In this document: in pieces, positions 28,553 through 37,937 of the stretch
Layout: every line of letters starts with the position of its first letter
Position numbering within the stretch: the stretch's first letter is position 1
Source of the DNA: Bacteroidales bacterium
GTDB taxonomy: Bacteria; Bacteroidota; Bacteroidia; Bacteroidales; UBA1715
Assembly: GCA_016714605.1 (NCBI GenBank)
Contig: JADKDL010000037.1
Coordinates: forward strand, 1-59,682
Direction: 5' to 3'
DNA: 59,682 nucleotides
Program-made: the position numbers and the translations under genes
The notes under the pieces: generated by a model
What the model was told of the DNA's origin: nothing
What the model saw: only the letters and a program-made list of their open reading frames with translations
The model's database searches: none

Positions 28553-29035
28553 ATGGCAATTACCGGAACTATTGATAGTTTAAAAAAACAAATAGCTACA
28601 GATAGTAACTTATCTAAAGCATTAGCATATCTGTCTGACACGAACGTTTCTGAGATTTTCACAAAGCTCTACTTGGGTGAGAAAAAAGTGGTTGAAATAG
28701 ATGGAAAAAATATATTTGCCATATTTTCAAAATACCTGCCTAAAAACGCACTAGATGCCAAATTTGAAGCACATCTAAAATATATAGACATACAATATAT
28801 GTTTGAAGGTGAAGAGCGCATTTTAATAGCCGATATTGATAAAATAATGCACCCAGAGCCATACAACGAAGAGAAAGACATCTACTTCATGGAAGCAAGA
28901 AACCACTCAGAACTTTATTTATCAAAAGACGATGCAGTGATATTTTTCCCCTTCGACCTTCATGCTCCATCTATAAAAGCCATTAAGTCTGATGTGATTG
29001 TTTCTAAAGTAGTTATTAAGGTAAGTGCTGAGTAA
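28553..29035 (+). CDS. YhcH/YjgK/YiaL-family protein
   Basis: 160 aa, cupin-like EbgC/YhcH fold: an N-terminal helix (MAITGTIDSLKKQIATDSN), FEAHLKYIDIQYMFEGEERIL in the middle, and DAVIFFPFDLHAPSIKA with the conserved HxP (FDLHAP) near the end. Family members include beta-subunit EbgC and sialic-acid-linked YhcH, and the exact substrate is uncertain. Its place after batE suggests cotranscription rather than a shared function. Confidence 0.85.
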   Translation: MAITGTIDSLKKQIATDSNLSKALAYLSDTNVSEIFTKLYLGEKKVVEIDGKNIFAIFSKYLPKNALDAKFEAHLKYIDIQYMFEGEERILIADIDKIMHPEPYNEEKDIYFMEARNHSELYLSKDDAVIFFPFDLHAPSIKAIKSDVIVSKVVIKVSAE

Positions 29036-29060
29036 AAGATTTGAAGCTTCTAAATTTATC

Positions 29061-29732
29061 TTATACTTTCCTAGAAACTACCATTTCTCTTTTTCCGGGC
29101 GGTCCGGGAGTTCTATTTACGGTAAAACCGGCTTCTTTCATAGCTCGTCTTACTATTCCTTTTGAACAATAAGTGGTAAGCACCCCTCCTACCTTCATGG
29201 CTTTATACATACTATGAAAAATTGAAGCAGTCCATAGTTCAGGCTGCTTCTCGGGCGAAAATGCGTCGAAAAAAACTACATCAAAATAAGCTTCAGGTAA
29301 TGTAACTTCGGCCACATCTGCATTATATTTTTGCAGCTTGAAATTAGGCTCTAACAATATGGAAATATTCCACAAACTGGTATGAATTTGCTTATAAAAC
29401 GCTGAATATTCGTCACCAAGAAGAGTATTATAATTTAATGTTCCCCATTCCTCACATGTGAGTGGATACTTTTCTATAGTATGATAGTTTATGATTTTAT
29501 TATTATCCTGCGCATATTTATATGAAAGTAAGCAATTCAATCCAGTACCAAAACCTATCTCTAATACAGTTATTTCAGGCAAATCTATAAAGGCTAAACC
29601 ATGTTGCAAAAAGATATGTTCAGATTCGCTTCTCGCTCCATGTATTGAATGATAATGCTCATCTATTTCAGTAACGTACAATGAGTCAGACCCATCATTA
29701 GTTTTTACTACAACCCTATTATTCAAATCCAT
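29061..29732 (-). CDS. mnmD: tRNA (mnm5s2U34)-methyltransferase MnmD
   Basis: 223 aa, the stand-alone methyltransferase half of MnmC. Motif I is LEIGFGTGLNCLL (about 56-68), followed by DVVFFDAFSPEKQPELWT (DAFSP-type active loop) and the C-terminal GFTVNRTPGPPGKREM signature. It makes mnm5U at wobble position 34 of tRNA from nm5U. Convergent with the yhcH-like gene, with 25 bases between the stops and no obvious hairpin. Confidence 0.93.
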   Translation of the reverse strand: MDLNNRVVVKTNDGSDSLYVTEIDEHYHSIHGARSESEHIFLQHGLAFIDLPEITVLEIGFGTGLNCLLSYKYAQDNNKIINYHTIEKYPLTCEEWGTLNYNTLLGDEYSAFYKQIHTSLWNISILLEPNFKLQKYNADVAEVTLPEAYFDVVFFDAFSPEKQPELWTASIFHSMYKAMKVGGVLTTYCSKGIVRRAMKEAGFTVNRTPGPPGKREMVVSRKV

Positions 29733-29952
29733 ACACTGAAATAAAAGTTAAAAGAAATAAATTTATTTTATATTAATACATTTGTTATTATTACATTTTT
29801 GTAACTATTACATGTATTTGAGGTATGAATTAAACAAAACGACTAAAAATGCTAAATTAAGAAACATCCTCATCAGACCATATTTAAGGCGTAAAAGGAA
29901 TTCACTTAATTCTAGATATTAAAGTTAATATTAAAAAATAAAATTTAAGAAA

Positions 29953-30120
29953 ATGGAAGCATTTAATCAAGAAAAAATACAAAGAAACATTAAATGGTCG
30001 CTTTTAGTAGCACTATTTACATTGTTCACAATATCATTAACAATCAGTTTTGAATCAATAAAAAAGAAAAACACACAAGCATCAACAATCCAAAAACCAA
30101 ACAAATACACATGCCGTTGA
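29953..30120 (+). CDS. Small single-helix membrane protein (55 aa), candidate
   Basis: ATG at 29953, stop at 30118-30120. A charged N-terminus (MEAFNQEKIQRNIK) is followed by one hydrophobic helix (WSLLVALFTLFTISLTISF, about 15-33) and a Lys/Gln-rich tail. It is below the length of most gene predictors. An A-rich leader precedes the ATG, and a terminator-like stem follows at 30181-30211. It lies in the 625-base gap between mnmD and the CPBP gene. Family not recognised. The rest of the gap shows nothing else clear. Confidence 0.35.
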   Translation: MEAFNQEKIQRNIKWSLLVALFTLFTISLTISFESIKKKNTQASTIQKPNKYTCR

Positions 30121-30180
30121 TTTGAGAAACAGATAATTTGAATATTGTTTATTTAGGTGTTCAGAATAAAGTAAGATAAG

Positions 30181-30211
30181 TCAGTGGGTTTTTTCTTCCA
30201 ACTGATTTTTT
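30181..30211 (+). terminator. Intrinsic terminator candidate
   Basis: TCAGTGGG pairs with CCAACTGA (one mismatch) around a short T-rich loop and is followed by six T residues. It is placed just after the small ORF at 29953-30120, which supports that ORF being transcribed. Confidence 0.45.
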
Positions 30212-30357
30212 AATACGTAAGAGAAAATAAATGATTATTTGATATGTTTATTTTTTAAATTGTTTTTTATTTGCCTCATAGAATATTTTTTTTATAAATA
30301 TTTTTCTATTTAATAGCATTGTAACTTACTGCAAATAAAAATAAAAGTCAAATACGT

Positions 30358-31278
30358 ATGTTTAAAAATCCATTATTAAGATTTGCTTTTTCAATTACTC
30401 TGGGTATCACTGTTTTAATAGCACTCATGTTTTTAACCGGATTTATTGCCGGTATTTTTCTAGATATTTCTGTATTAGACTTTTTCAGATTGGCAGGAAA
30501 TTTAAATTCTGCCCAGGGTGTTGCAGTAAACAAACTTTTACTTATTGTGCAAACTATAGCACTTTTTGGTATTGTGCCTTTTCTTTTAATATATTCATTT
30601 AAAAAGCAGCAAACTATAGCGTTTATTCAAATTGGGAACAGTAACTATAAGAATCTCATTCCTATAGTTGTACTTACTATGTTGGCAGCTATTCCATTTA
30701 TAAATTTCATTGGTGAATTTAATGCTCTTATACTCGATACATTTTTTGGAAAAAGCAACTATTTCAGTTCGCTCAGAGACAATAATGAATTAGTTACTAA
30801 AAAACTGCTTGCAACCGATTCGTACCGAATTTTGGTATATAATATATTTATAATTGGTGTATTGCCAGGTGTTTTTGAGGAACTCTGTTTTAGAGGTATA
30901 ATACAAAATGTATTTGTGAAATACCTTAAAAATCATCATGTAGCTATTCTTCTATCTGCACTAATTTTTGGATTCTTACACTTCGAGTTTTATGGTATAA
31001 TACCTCGTACTCTTATGGGTATTTTTTTTGGATATTTATTATACTGGTCGGGCAACCTGAAATTGCCAATGATTGCTCACTTTACCAACAATGATACAAT
31101 TGTAATCTTAGATTTTTTAATTCAAAGAAACAAGATTGATACAGAAATTGAAACTATTGGAGCATCGAGTAGCACAATGCTACTGGGACTTTTATCAGGA
31201 ATTCTTTTTTCTGTAGGTGTTTTCTATATCTACAGAAATATACAAGACAAAAACGGGAATCAATTATCAACGCAATAA
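30358..31278 (+). CDS. CPBP-family intramembrane metalloprotease
   Basis: 306 aa with about seven membrane helices. The Abi/CAAX-type motif EELCFRG (EExxxRG; about 176-182) lies in the fifth helix, followed by LIFGFLHFEFYG with the conserved HFxF-type His, and a later conserved His in PMIAHFTNND. The fold is Rce1-like. Bacterial members process or degrade membrane proteins, or act in bacteriocin immunity. Its 3' end overlaps that of the convergent phosphate-transporter gene by 12 bases. Confidence 0.85.
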   Translation: MFKNPLLRFAFSITLGITVLIALMFLTGFIAGIFLDISVLDFFRLAGNLNSAQGVAVNKLLLIVQTIALFGIVPFLLIYSFKKQQTIAFIQIGNSNYKNLIPIVVLTMLAAIPFINFIGEFNALILDTFFGKSNYFSSLRDNNELVTKKLLATDSYRILVYNIFIIGVLPGVFEELCFRGIIQNVFVKYLKNHHVAILLSALIFGFLHFEFYGIIPRTLMGIFFGYLLYWSGNLKLPMIAHFTNNDTIVILDFLIQRNKIDTEIETIGASSSTMLLGLLSGILFSVGVFYIYRNIQDKNGNQLSTQ

Positions 31279-33300
31279 TATCTTTACCGATGCTTTTGCA
31301 TGATTATTTATAACCTGCATCATATTAAGTAATTCAAGAAAAGTCTTTGTATTTATTGCTTCAATTCGCTCACCTTCAATGAGTCTGGCTATATGCAAAC
31401 GTTCGCTTGTAATAATTTCTTCTTCAATCAACAAATGAAGTTCATCTATTTTTGCAAGTGATTTTGTATTACGCTTCTTCATAACTAGCATCAATTCATA
31501 AAGCAGAAACTTCAACTTCCAATAAATAGATAAAAGTTCCTTTTTCTCATTATTGGAAAGTACATAATCTCTTTCAAACCACTTTTCAGCACGGCGATGC
31601 AATATCTTAGTAATTGCATCATTAATATGAGAAAACTCTGCAATAATACTGATTTGCTTATGAGCATCAACAAAAACCATATTATTTATTGACTTACGGG
31701 TACTTTCTATAAGAAATTCAATCAACTCATCGCGTATTTCTTTAATATCTTCTCTATCTTGAACAACTTCGTACAAGTATCTATCAGTGTTATTAAGAAA
31801 GGTAAGAAACATCTTATCATAAACAACCAACAATCTATGAAGCATATTTGCAATTTCTTGCTTAGTAATAGATAAGCCAATAAAAGAACTATACTCAACT
31901 TTTTTATTTAGATATAGGAGAACCGATTTCTTATTAGTTGCCTGTTTTGCAAAAATATAATCAACAAAACGAGCAATATAACCAGATAAAGGCACCATAA
32001 TAATTGCAAACCAAACATTAATAACCAAATGAGCATTAGCTATTTGACGAGGCATAGATTCTGCAGAAGTTACACTATCAGCAAGTAACTCGCCTACATA
32101 ATTTATTATAATTAGTAGTTGCGGAATGAGTCCGATAAAAAACAAAAGCATGAGCATCTTATAAACAAAAAAGGCAAATGCTACTTTTTTCGATTCAATT
32201 GAAGTCCTGAGACTAGCCAACATTGCAGTAGAAGTAGTTCCAATATTTGCTCCAAAAATTAAAAAAATTGCAGATTCTATAGAAACTAAACCCTGTGTAG
32301 ATAAGGTAATAAGAATACCAATAACAGCACCGCTACTTTGCAAAATTGCAGTAAACAACACACCGAACAACACACCCCATATTGGATTGTCAAGCTCCTT
32401 CATGAAATTTATAAAAGGCTGATAAGTCTTTAATGGTTTAATAGCATCTGACATAATATACATTCCGAAAAAAAGTATTCCGAAACCGAGAATTACCTCA
32501 CCCAAATATCTTACCTTATTCTTCTTTGCAAATAATAGTAATCCAATTCCTAGAGCTATAAAAAGATATGAATAGGTTGAAAAATTAAAAGCAATTAACT
32601 GAACAGTAACCGTTGTACCAATAGCTGCACCTATTAAAATTGGTATTGAGTTTCTGAATTTCAACAATTTAGCATCTACAAAATTTACAAGCATTGAAGA
32701 CACGGCACTACTGCTTTGAATAACCACCGAAAGCAACACACCAACAGAAAAACCTTTTGCTTTGGTGTTTGTGTAGTTAGTAAGTAATTGTTGTAAGCGG
32801 CTACCGGTAGTTTTTTGTAAACCTTCGCTCAATAAATACATTCCATACAAAAACAGCATTAAACCACCTGCAAGTGCTAAGAACATTGGCAGTAGCCAAA
32901 ATTTAGATTTTACATGTATGGTATAAGTCAAATAGTTAGACGATGTTGATGAAGCGCTAGAAATCAGTAACTGGTATTCTGATTGATCTTCTCCTACCTT
33001 AAAGTTAAATTCTGCAATGCCCAATGAATCTGCATAAATAACAGAATCTATACAAATAGCACCTTTATCACTACAAAATAAACTTTTATATCGAACCGGA
33101 ACTAATGGTAACACAGAGCCATTCTCGGCTCTAGCCTGAATTCTGATAGGATTCTGTAATTCTTGATTTTCAAAACATGTCTGTCGTTGTTCTGTATCAA
33201 CAACGTTATCGTCTTGTGTCAAGATAGTAAAATGTATGACCTCCGAAAAGCCCAAAACATAAAAACACAAAAAAATTAAAACAAGAAAAAGTTTTCTCAT
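31267..33300 (-). CDS. Na/Pi-cotransporter (NptA-type) with PhoU-like tail and N-terminal ectodomain
   Basis: 677 aa. Signal peptide (1-19), then an Ig-like extracytoplasmic domain (about 20-130; HFTILTQDDNVVDTEQRQTC) not found in minimal NptA. Next comes the SLC34-type transporter core with two repeats containing QSSSAVSSMLVNFVDA and QSSGAVIGILITLSTQG, each followed by IGAAIGTTVT or FGANIGTTST. A C-terminal PhoU-like helical domain (about 470-677) follows. The family imports phosphate with Na+. A receiver-ATPase gene sits 111 bases upstream in the same direction. Confidence 0.9.
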   Translation of the reverse strand: MRKLFLVLIFLCFYVLGFSEVIHFTILTQDDNVVDTEQRQTCFENQELQNPIRIQARAENGSVLPLVPVRYKSLFCSDKGAICIDSVIYADSLGIAEFNFKVGEDQSEYQLLISSASSTSSNYLTYTIHVKSKFWLLPMFLALAGGLMLFLYGMYLLSEGLQKTTGSRLQQLLTNYTNTKAKGFSVGVLLSVVIQSSSAVSSMLVNFVDAKLLKFRNSIPILIGAAIGTTVTVQLIAFNFSTYSYLFIALGIGLLLFAKKNKVRYLGEVILGFGILFFGMYIMSDAIKPLKTYQPFINFMKELDNPIWGVLFGVLFTAILQSSGAVIGILITLSTQGLVSIESAIFLIFGANIGTTSTAMLASLRTSIESKKVAFAFFVYKMLMLLFFIGLIPQLLIIINYVGELLADSVTSAESMPRQIANAHLVINVWFAIIMVPLSGYIARFVDYIFAKQATNKKSVLLYLNKKVEYSSFIGLSITKQEIANMLHRLLVVYDKMFLTFLNNTDRYLYEVVQDREDIKEIRDELIEFLIESTRKSINNMVFVDAHKQISIIAEFSHINDAITKILHRRAEKWFERDYVLSNNEKKELLSIYWKLKFLLYELMLVMKKRNTKSLAKIDELHLLIEEEIITSERLHIARLIEGERIEAINTKTFLELLNMMQVINNHAKASVKILLR

Positions 33301-33410
33301 CTATTTACTAAAAACTTTGTGAAAAATTAGTTTAAGCAAAACTATAGAACATATAGGAAGTCTCATATTTTCAGCGTTGTACAATTTTTGAAAGATGCTC
33401 AATATACATA

Positions 33411-34289
33411 TTAAAAACTCTTTGTTACCTTCACAATATTTCCTTTTCCAATATATTCAAGTTTATCAAACTGAAACTTGCATATAAAAATCCCCCTGCC
33501 GTGCAATTGCATTACTCCATTATCAGAAATAGGATTTGGAACCAATTCCGGATTAAAACCCTCACCCTCATCAGTTATTGTCCATTGACAATAATTTTCA
33601 AATTTCTCGAAATTTATCTTAACAATCTTATCTGCATTTGCAGCATCGCTCAAGAGTGATTCATAAAGTTCGGTAAGTGTATCGCCAGAAATAGCATCGT
33701 TTTTCTCAATATATGAGATACCCAAGTTACCGTGTTCCATAGCGTTCATCAACAATTCACCAATCCCCAATTTAATATCAAGTTTAACATCGGGAGAGAA
33801 AAGCTCATCGGTTTCTGCAACTAAATAATTTACTACAGACGGTATAAGGTTGAAATCTGTTTTGATTTTTAATGTAAATTCATTCTTTTTTACAAAATGA
33901 CTAACTTTTTTTTCTGATGCGTAGTTCTTTAATATTGTTTGATACTTACGCAAAAGGTTGGTAATGCTCTCTTTAGGTATTGGTTTTTTCAGATAATTAC
34001 TGGCACCATGACGCATACAACGAACTACATATTCCTCAGAATTATAGGCGGTAAGCATCACAACTATTGTGTGCGGTTGAATTCTTTTTATATTTTCCAA
34101 TAAAGTAATACCATCCATTTCAGCCATATTAATGTCAGACAGAACCACTTCGGGTCTGTATTCATTAAAAAGCACCAAAGCATCTTTACCATTGGTAGAT
34201 GATTTAAACTGTAGTCCCATTTTCTTGAGTATAATTTCTATATACTCTCTAGAAGCGTCATCATCTTCAACTACAAGCACTTTCATCAT
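33411..34289 (-). CDS. Response regulator with C-terminal GHKL ATPase (RsbW-like)
   Basis: 292 aa. Receiver domain (1-120) with acidic pocket EDD (about 8-10), phosphoacceptor D in SDINMAEMDG (about 52), T in MLTAYN and K in LKKPIP. A linker is followed by a GHKL ATPase (about 145-290) with N-box LGIGELLMNAMEHGNLGI, G1 DEGEGF and G2 GRGIFICKFQFD. These are the marks of an HATPase_c_2 anti-sigma/RsbW-type kinase, not of a sensor kinase with HisKA. Output is likely protein phosphorylation or partner binding, controlled by receiver phosphorylation. Confidence 0.85.
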   Translation of the reverse strand: MMKVLVVEDDDASREYIEIILKKMGLQFKSSTNGKDALVLFNEYRPEVVLSDINMAEMDGITLLENIKRIQPHTIVVMLTAYNSEEYVVRCMRHGASNYLKKPIPKESITNLLRKYQTILKNYASEKKVSHFVKKNEFTLKIKTDFNLIPSVVNYLVAETDELFSPDVKLDIKLGIGELLMNAMEHGNLGISYIEKNDAISGDTLTELYESLLSDAANADKIVKINFEKFENYCQWTITDEGEGFNPELVPNPISDNGVMQLHGRGIFICKFQFDKLEYIGKGNIVKVTKSF

Positions 34290-34443
34290 TTTCGAAATAT
34301 ATTATTTAGATTTCTACAAATCATCTTACCAAACCTAAAGTCAATTACTTATTCAAAGATAAAAAAACAGAATAACTTTTTTATTTTTTTTTCTCTAAAC
34401 ATGCTATTTATTTAATTGCTAATGGTACGCGTTCAAAAAATGC

Positions 34444-35373
34444 TTAAATAAACATTTTTAAGAATCTTTCATATACATCTATAGTGCTTAGCGTTGGTAT
34501 TTGAAGCTTATGTCCCAAACGAATAATTGTACCACCAAATAAATCGCTTTCGTTTACATTACCTTTGCTTTCAACATCTCTTTGAAACGAGGTTTTAGCT
34601 TCAAAAGGAAAGTCTTTCGCTTTTAAAAGAGAACTTTCAATAATGTTGTTTGGTAATGGTACATTTAAGGCTTGCGAAAGTGCATTAATTTCTTCCATAA
34701 TTGATTTAGTCTGGTTTTTCAATTCGTCATCGGCAAAAACATCACCTAAGGTTTTATTATATGTAGCCGTAACCAAACCATAAGAAGCAATAAACATAAA
34801 TTTAGACCAAATTGCAACAGCTACATTGGTTTCATGATTATATTCAATTTCCGATTCTGTTAAAATTGATTTAAGGTTTTCTAAATTTCCTTTAGGTTTG
34901 AGAGGGTCATTGCCAAAAAGTATTTTGCAACTGCCTCCTTTTTGAAAAATAACTCCCGGACTTTCAATATGAGTCCCTAAGTAAACACATGATGGCAAAA
35001 CAATTCCGGCAGTTAAATTTTCCCTGATTCTTTCATATATATCAACACCGTTTAGTAAAGGTAGTATTACGGTATTACTGTCTGATATTTTTGCAATTTC
35101 ATTGACAGCTTTTTCTAAATCGTAACTTTTTACAGACAATACAATTATGTCGCAAATTGGTATGCTGTCTACTTGTTCCTCACATTTGTCGGGCATACAA
35201 TTGATAATTTCACAGCCACCAGATTTCTTTAGAGTCAATCCATTTGTTTGAATTTCATCTTTATGTTTACCTCGTGCAATAAAGTATATTTCATGTTGAC
35301 TTTTATATCTCTTTGCTACCAAAGCACCGAAGTAGCCTCCAACACCACCAACCCCGAAAAAGCATATTTTCAT
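34444..35373 (-). CDS. panE: 2-dehydropantoate 2-reductase
   Basis: 309 aa. NADP-binding Rossmann start FFGVGGVGGYFGALVAK (GxGxxG, about 5-20). The family Lys is in AIWSKFMFIASYG (about 194) and an Asn/Glu cluster in TSFQRDVESKGNVNESDLFGG. It reduces ketopantoate to pantoate in pantothenate synthesis. The start at 35373 is the first ATG of the nucleotide-binding strand. It seems to be monocistronic. Confidence 0.88.
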   Translation of the reverse strand: MKICFFGVGGVGGYFGALVAKRYKSQHEIYFIARGKHKDEIQTNGLTLKKSGGCEIINCMPDKCEEQVDSIPICDIIVLSVKSYDLEKAVNEIAKISDSNTVILPLLNGVDIYERIRENLTAGIVLPSCVYLGTHIESPGVIFQKGGSCKILFGNDPLKPKGNLENLKSILTESEIEYNHETNVAVAIWSKFMFIASYGLVTATYNKTLGDVFADDELKNQTKSIMEEINALSQALNVPLPNNIIESSLLKAKDFPFEAKTSFQRDVESKGNVNESDLFGGTIIRLGHKLQIPTLSTIDVYERFLKMFI

Positions 35374-35498
35374 AATGTAATAGATTTGTTTTTCTGATTA
35401 CTAATTAGCAGATTAGAAACTATAATGCAAACTTCAACATTCCTAAAAAACAAGTATTATTGTAAAAACTATTACCCTACTATATTTAGCTAATGCAT

Positions 35499-36163
35499 TT
35501 ATTTCCTTTTAAAGCATTCATTGTAAATTTCAACAATACTAGGCATATCGCTTATTGTATAAAAATCTGAATCTACCATGTTTCTTAAACTTTCACAGTC
35601 ACCAAGATATTTAGAGATAAACATTTTGAATTTTGATCAATACCCTTAGATACATACACACTTGTTGTTGAATTTGCACTTTTGTCAGACACTTTATATT
35701 CTGTAATATTTTTATCAAAGGGACTAATAACAAATAAATTATCTGAAGAAGGTAGTTTTAAGTAATATAGGAATCTTTTATCACTAGGAATATCATTTCT
35801 TTCATACAAGTCTATTTTTCCAGAACTTATTTTAAGAATAAAAAAATGAGTTTCTCCAGAAATATGTTTTTTATAATATTTACCATCAAATTTATATCCC
35901 TCTATTTCTTTTGCTCTATAAATCTTGATAGAATTATTATTCATTTTACAAACACAAAACAAACTATTATTTAGTTTATGCGTTCCCTTGAAAACCAAAA
36001 TATTTGTTTCAACAGAATCATTATCAATAAATAAAACACCTTTAACAAACTTAGCATTTTCAAGAAGTTTATTAATATTTGAAATTTCTCGCTCTATATA
36101 ATTATCATTTTCATCTGCATGAACACTTGAAAAAACAAAAAGAGCAAGAAAAACAATCAACAT
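35499..36163 (-). CDS. Secreted protein of unknown function, frameshifted
   Basis: From ATG 36163 (signal peptide MLIVFLALFVFSSVHA) the frame reads to DQNSKCLSLNILVTVKV and stops at 35585. The adjacent frame gives a plausible C-terminus, MFISKYLGDCESLRNMVDSD, then FYTISDMPSIVEIYNECFKRK, ending at 35499. Adding one A at 35627-35624 (forward TTTT) joins NSK to MFISKYL. The mature protein of about 205 aa has no motif that I recognise. The paired D/E-C spacing in the new C-terminus looks protein-like, which supports the restored frame. The 284 bases upstream hold no gene that I can see. Confidence 0.55.
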
Positions 36164-36447
36164 TTTTTCAACATTGTATCATATTTAAATACTGTCAACT
36201 AACTAAACACATCACTTCTTATTTCTTTAACGATTTTAATAATCAGCATAACATAAAGAGATGTTTATTTTCCGGCATCAAAAGTATTATTATTCAGTTA
36301 ATTTTCAAAACCGAAAAGTTTTAAATACTGAATTTTATTCTTGAATTATGGATATTGGCAAATACGTTCATTAATGCAAAATAGGTTTGATTAAGGAAAG
36401 ATCTCTAATGAGTTTTTCGGCAACAATTAAATCTACTAACTTCAAGA

Positions 36448-37803
36448 TTATTTTCTATTTAGGTACTCCTCAAGATTTGAATAACCATTTCCATCTTTAT
36501 CAAGTTTACCGTCGTTGTAATTATTCGGATCTAAGCCATACGCAAGTTCCCAATCATTTGGCATACCATCTCTATCAGAATCAAAATCATTGAGTTGCTG
36601 AGTAGTTAAAATAACTGTTTGCCAGACAGGATAACCTCCTACTTCATTTTGAGAATCTATTATTTTTCCGGTAGTATTAATTATTTCGTTCATAATTCTT
36701 TCATCTACAGCATCTCTTTTAGGCAAAATAGCACCTGCATTATGAAGTAAACTATCTCGTATAATTGCCATATCATGTATTTCGATATTATCTTCCCAAT
36801 CTACAGGAGCATCAACTAAATATTGTTTTTTAGAGATGTATGACTGTCTGTTTTTATTGAAATCTATTAAAAGAGGATCGTCTCCGGTATTATCTTTTAT
36901 ACATAATTTTGAATCGGAAAAGGTATCTGGCTCTGAGAAAAAATCGCCTGTGGAAGAAATTCCTTTCTGAAAATGATTTCCAATTAGATTAATTTTAACA
37001 CCGCTTGACGAATTATTCATTGCAAAACTAAAAGCGTATTCGCCCCAATTATAGTTAATATTATTAACGACATCACAAATAGAGCCTCCTTTTACTTGAA
37101 CAGGTGCTCTATCATTAATATGCGCAAAAACATTATGATGAATACTCACTTTTAGAGTATTATCGCCAACAAGCAAACCTTTACTATGTTCTCCTTCAGG
37201 ATGTTCGCTATGAGACAATGCTTCAGAAATAATGCACCACTGAAAGCTTATAAACTGAGGCTCGTAATAGGTAGAAAAAACCTCATCGACCGACCATGAT
37301 GCAGAAACATGATCTATAATAACATTATATGATTCCTGCCCAACAGTGAGTGCGTCTCTATCTTCAAATTTATGTCCATTGCTCGAATCGCCTGGTCTAA
37401 TACGAATATGTCTAATAACCACATCGTGAGTTTTGATATATAGACCACTGTTTCTTAGAGTAATACCATTTTCAGGAGCTGTTTGTCCGGCAATGGTCAG
37501 GAAAGGATTTTCAATAACTATCAAACTATTCAATTCAATAATTCCAGACACAGCAAAAACAACCGTTCTCGGGTCTTTACTTTGCAATGCATTTCTTAAA
37601 CTACCTTCTCCGCTGTCGTTTAAATTTGTAACGTATATAACCTCTCCTCCACGACCACCTTTAGAGAAAGCTCCGAAACCTTCGGCAGAGGGAAAGGCCT
37701 TCATTGATTTATCAATTGGAATAACCTGACCGGGTTTATTACATGATAATTGGAATAGAATTAACAACATTCCAAAAAACGCAAAAATTCCTTTCTTTCT
37801 CAT
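36448..37803 (-). CDS. Pectate-lyase-like lipoprotein (PL1-type beta-helix)
   Basis: 451 aa. A lipoprotein signal with Cys at about 21 (LILFQLSCNK). The mature start AFPSAEGFGAFSKGGRGGEVIYVTNL is the hallmark of Bacteroidetes pectate-lyase-type proteins. It is followed by a right-handed beta-helix (about 45-330; GSLRNALQSKDPRTVVFAVSG, HDVVIRHIRIRPGD, DALTVGQESYNVIIDHVSASWSVDE, IHHNVFAH). The C-terminus has a calcium-type DSDRDGMPNDWELAYGLDP motif. It probably cleaves pectin or related acidic polysaccharides at the cell surface. No SusC/D pair is near it. Confidence 0.8.
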   Translation of the reverse strand: MRKKGIFAFFGMLLILFQLSCNKPGQVIPIDKSMKAFPSAEGFGAFSKGGRGGEVIYVTNLNDSGEGSLRNALQSKDPRTVVFAVSGIIELNSLIVIENPFLTIAGQTAPENGITLRNSGLYIKTHDVVIRHIRIRPGDSSNGHKFEDRDALTVGQESYNVIIDHVSASWSVDEVFSTYYEPQFISFQWCIISEALSHSEHPEGEHSKGLLVGDNTLKVSIHHNVFAHINDRAPVQVKGGSICDVVNNINYNWGEYAFSFAMNNSSSGVKINLIGNHFQKGISSTGDFFSEPDTFSDSKLCIKDNTGDDPLLIDFNKNRQSYISKKQYLVDAPVDWEDNIEIHDMAIIRDSLLHNAGAILPKRDAVDERIMNEIINTTGKIIDSQNEVGGYPVWQTVILTTQQLNDFDSDRDGMPNDWELAYGLDPNNYNDGKLDKDGNGYSNLEEYLNRK

Positions 37804-37937
37804 AGTTTCTTCTGTTTGTTTATTACTTCTAAAGTAGTAGTAAACATTGATAAAACCAAGACAGATTGCGTTTTTCTTTAATGCAAATTTCTCTACTAGT
37901 AATATTTTAATTTAGGCTGCTACAATAAAACTTGTAT

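Noticed and set aside
36079..36324. 81-aa plus-strand ORF upstream of the frameshifted secreted gene
   Set aside because: It overlaps the minus-strand gene start and has no protein-like pattern; a shadow frame.
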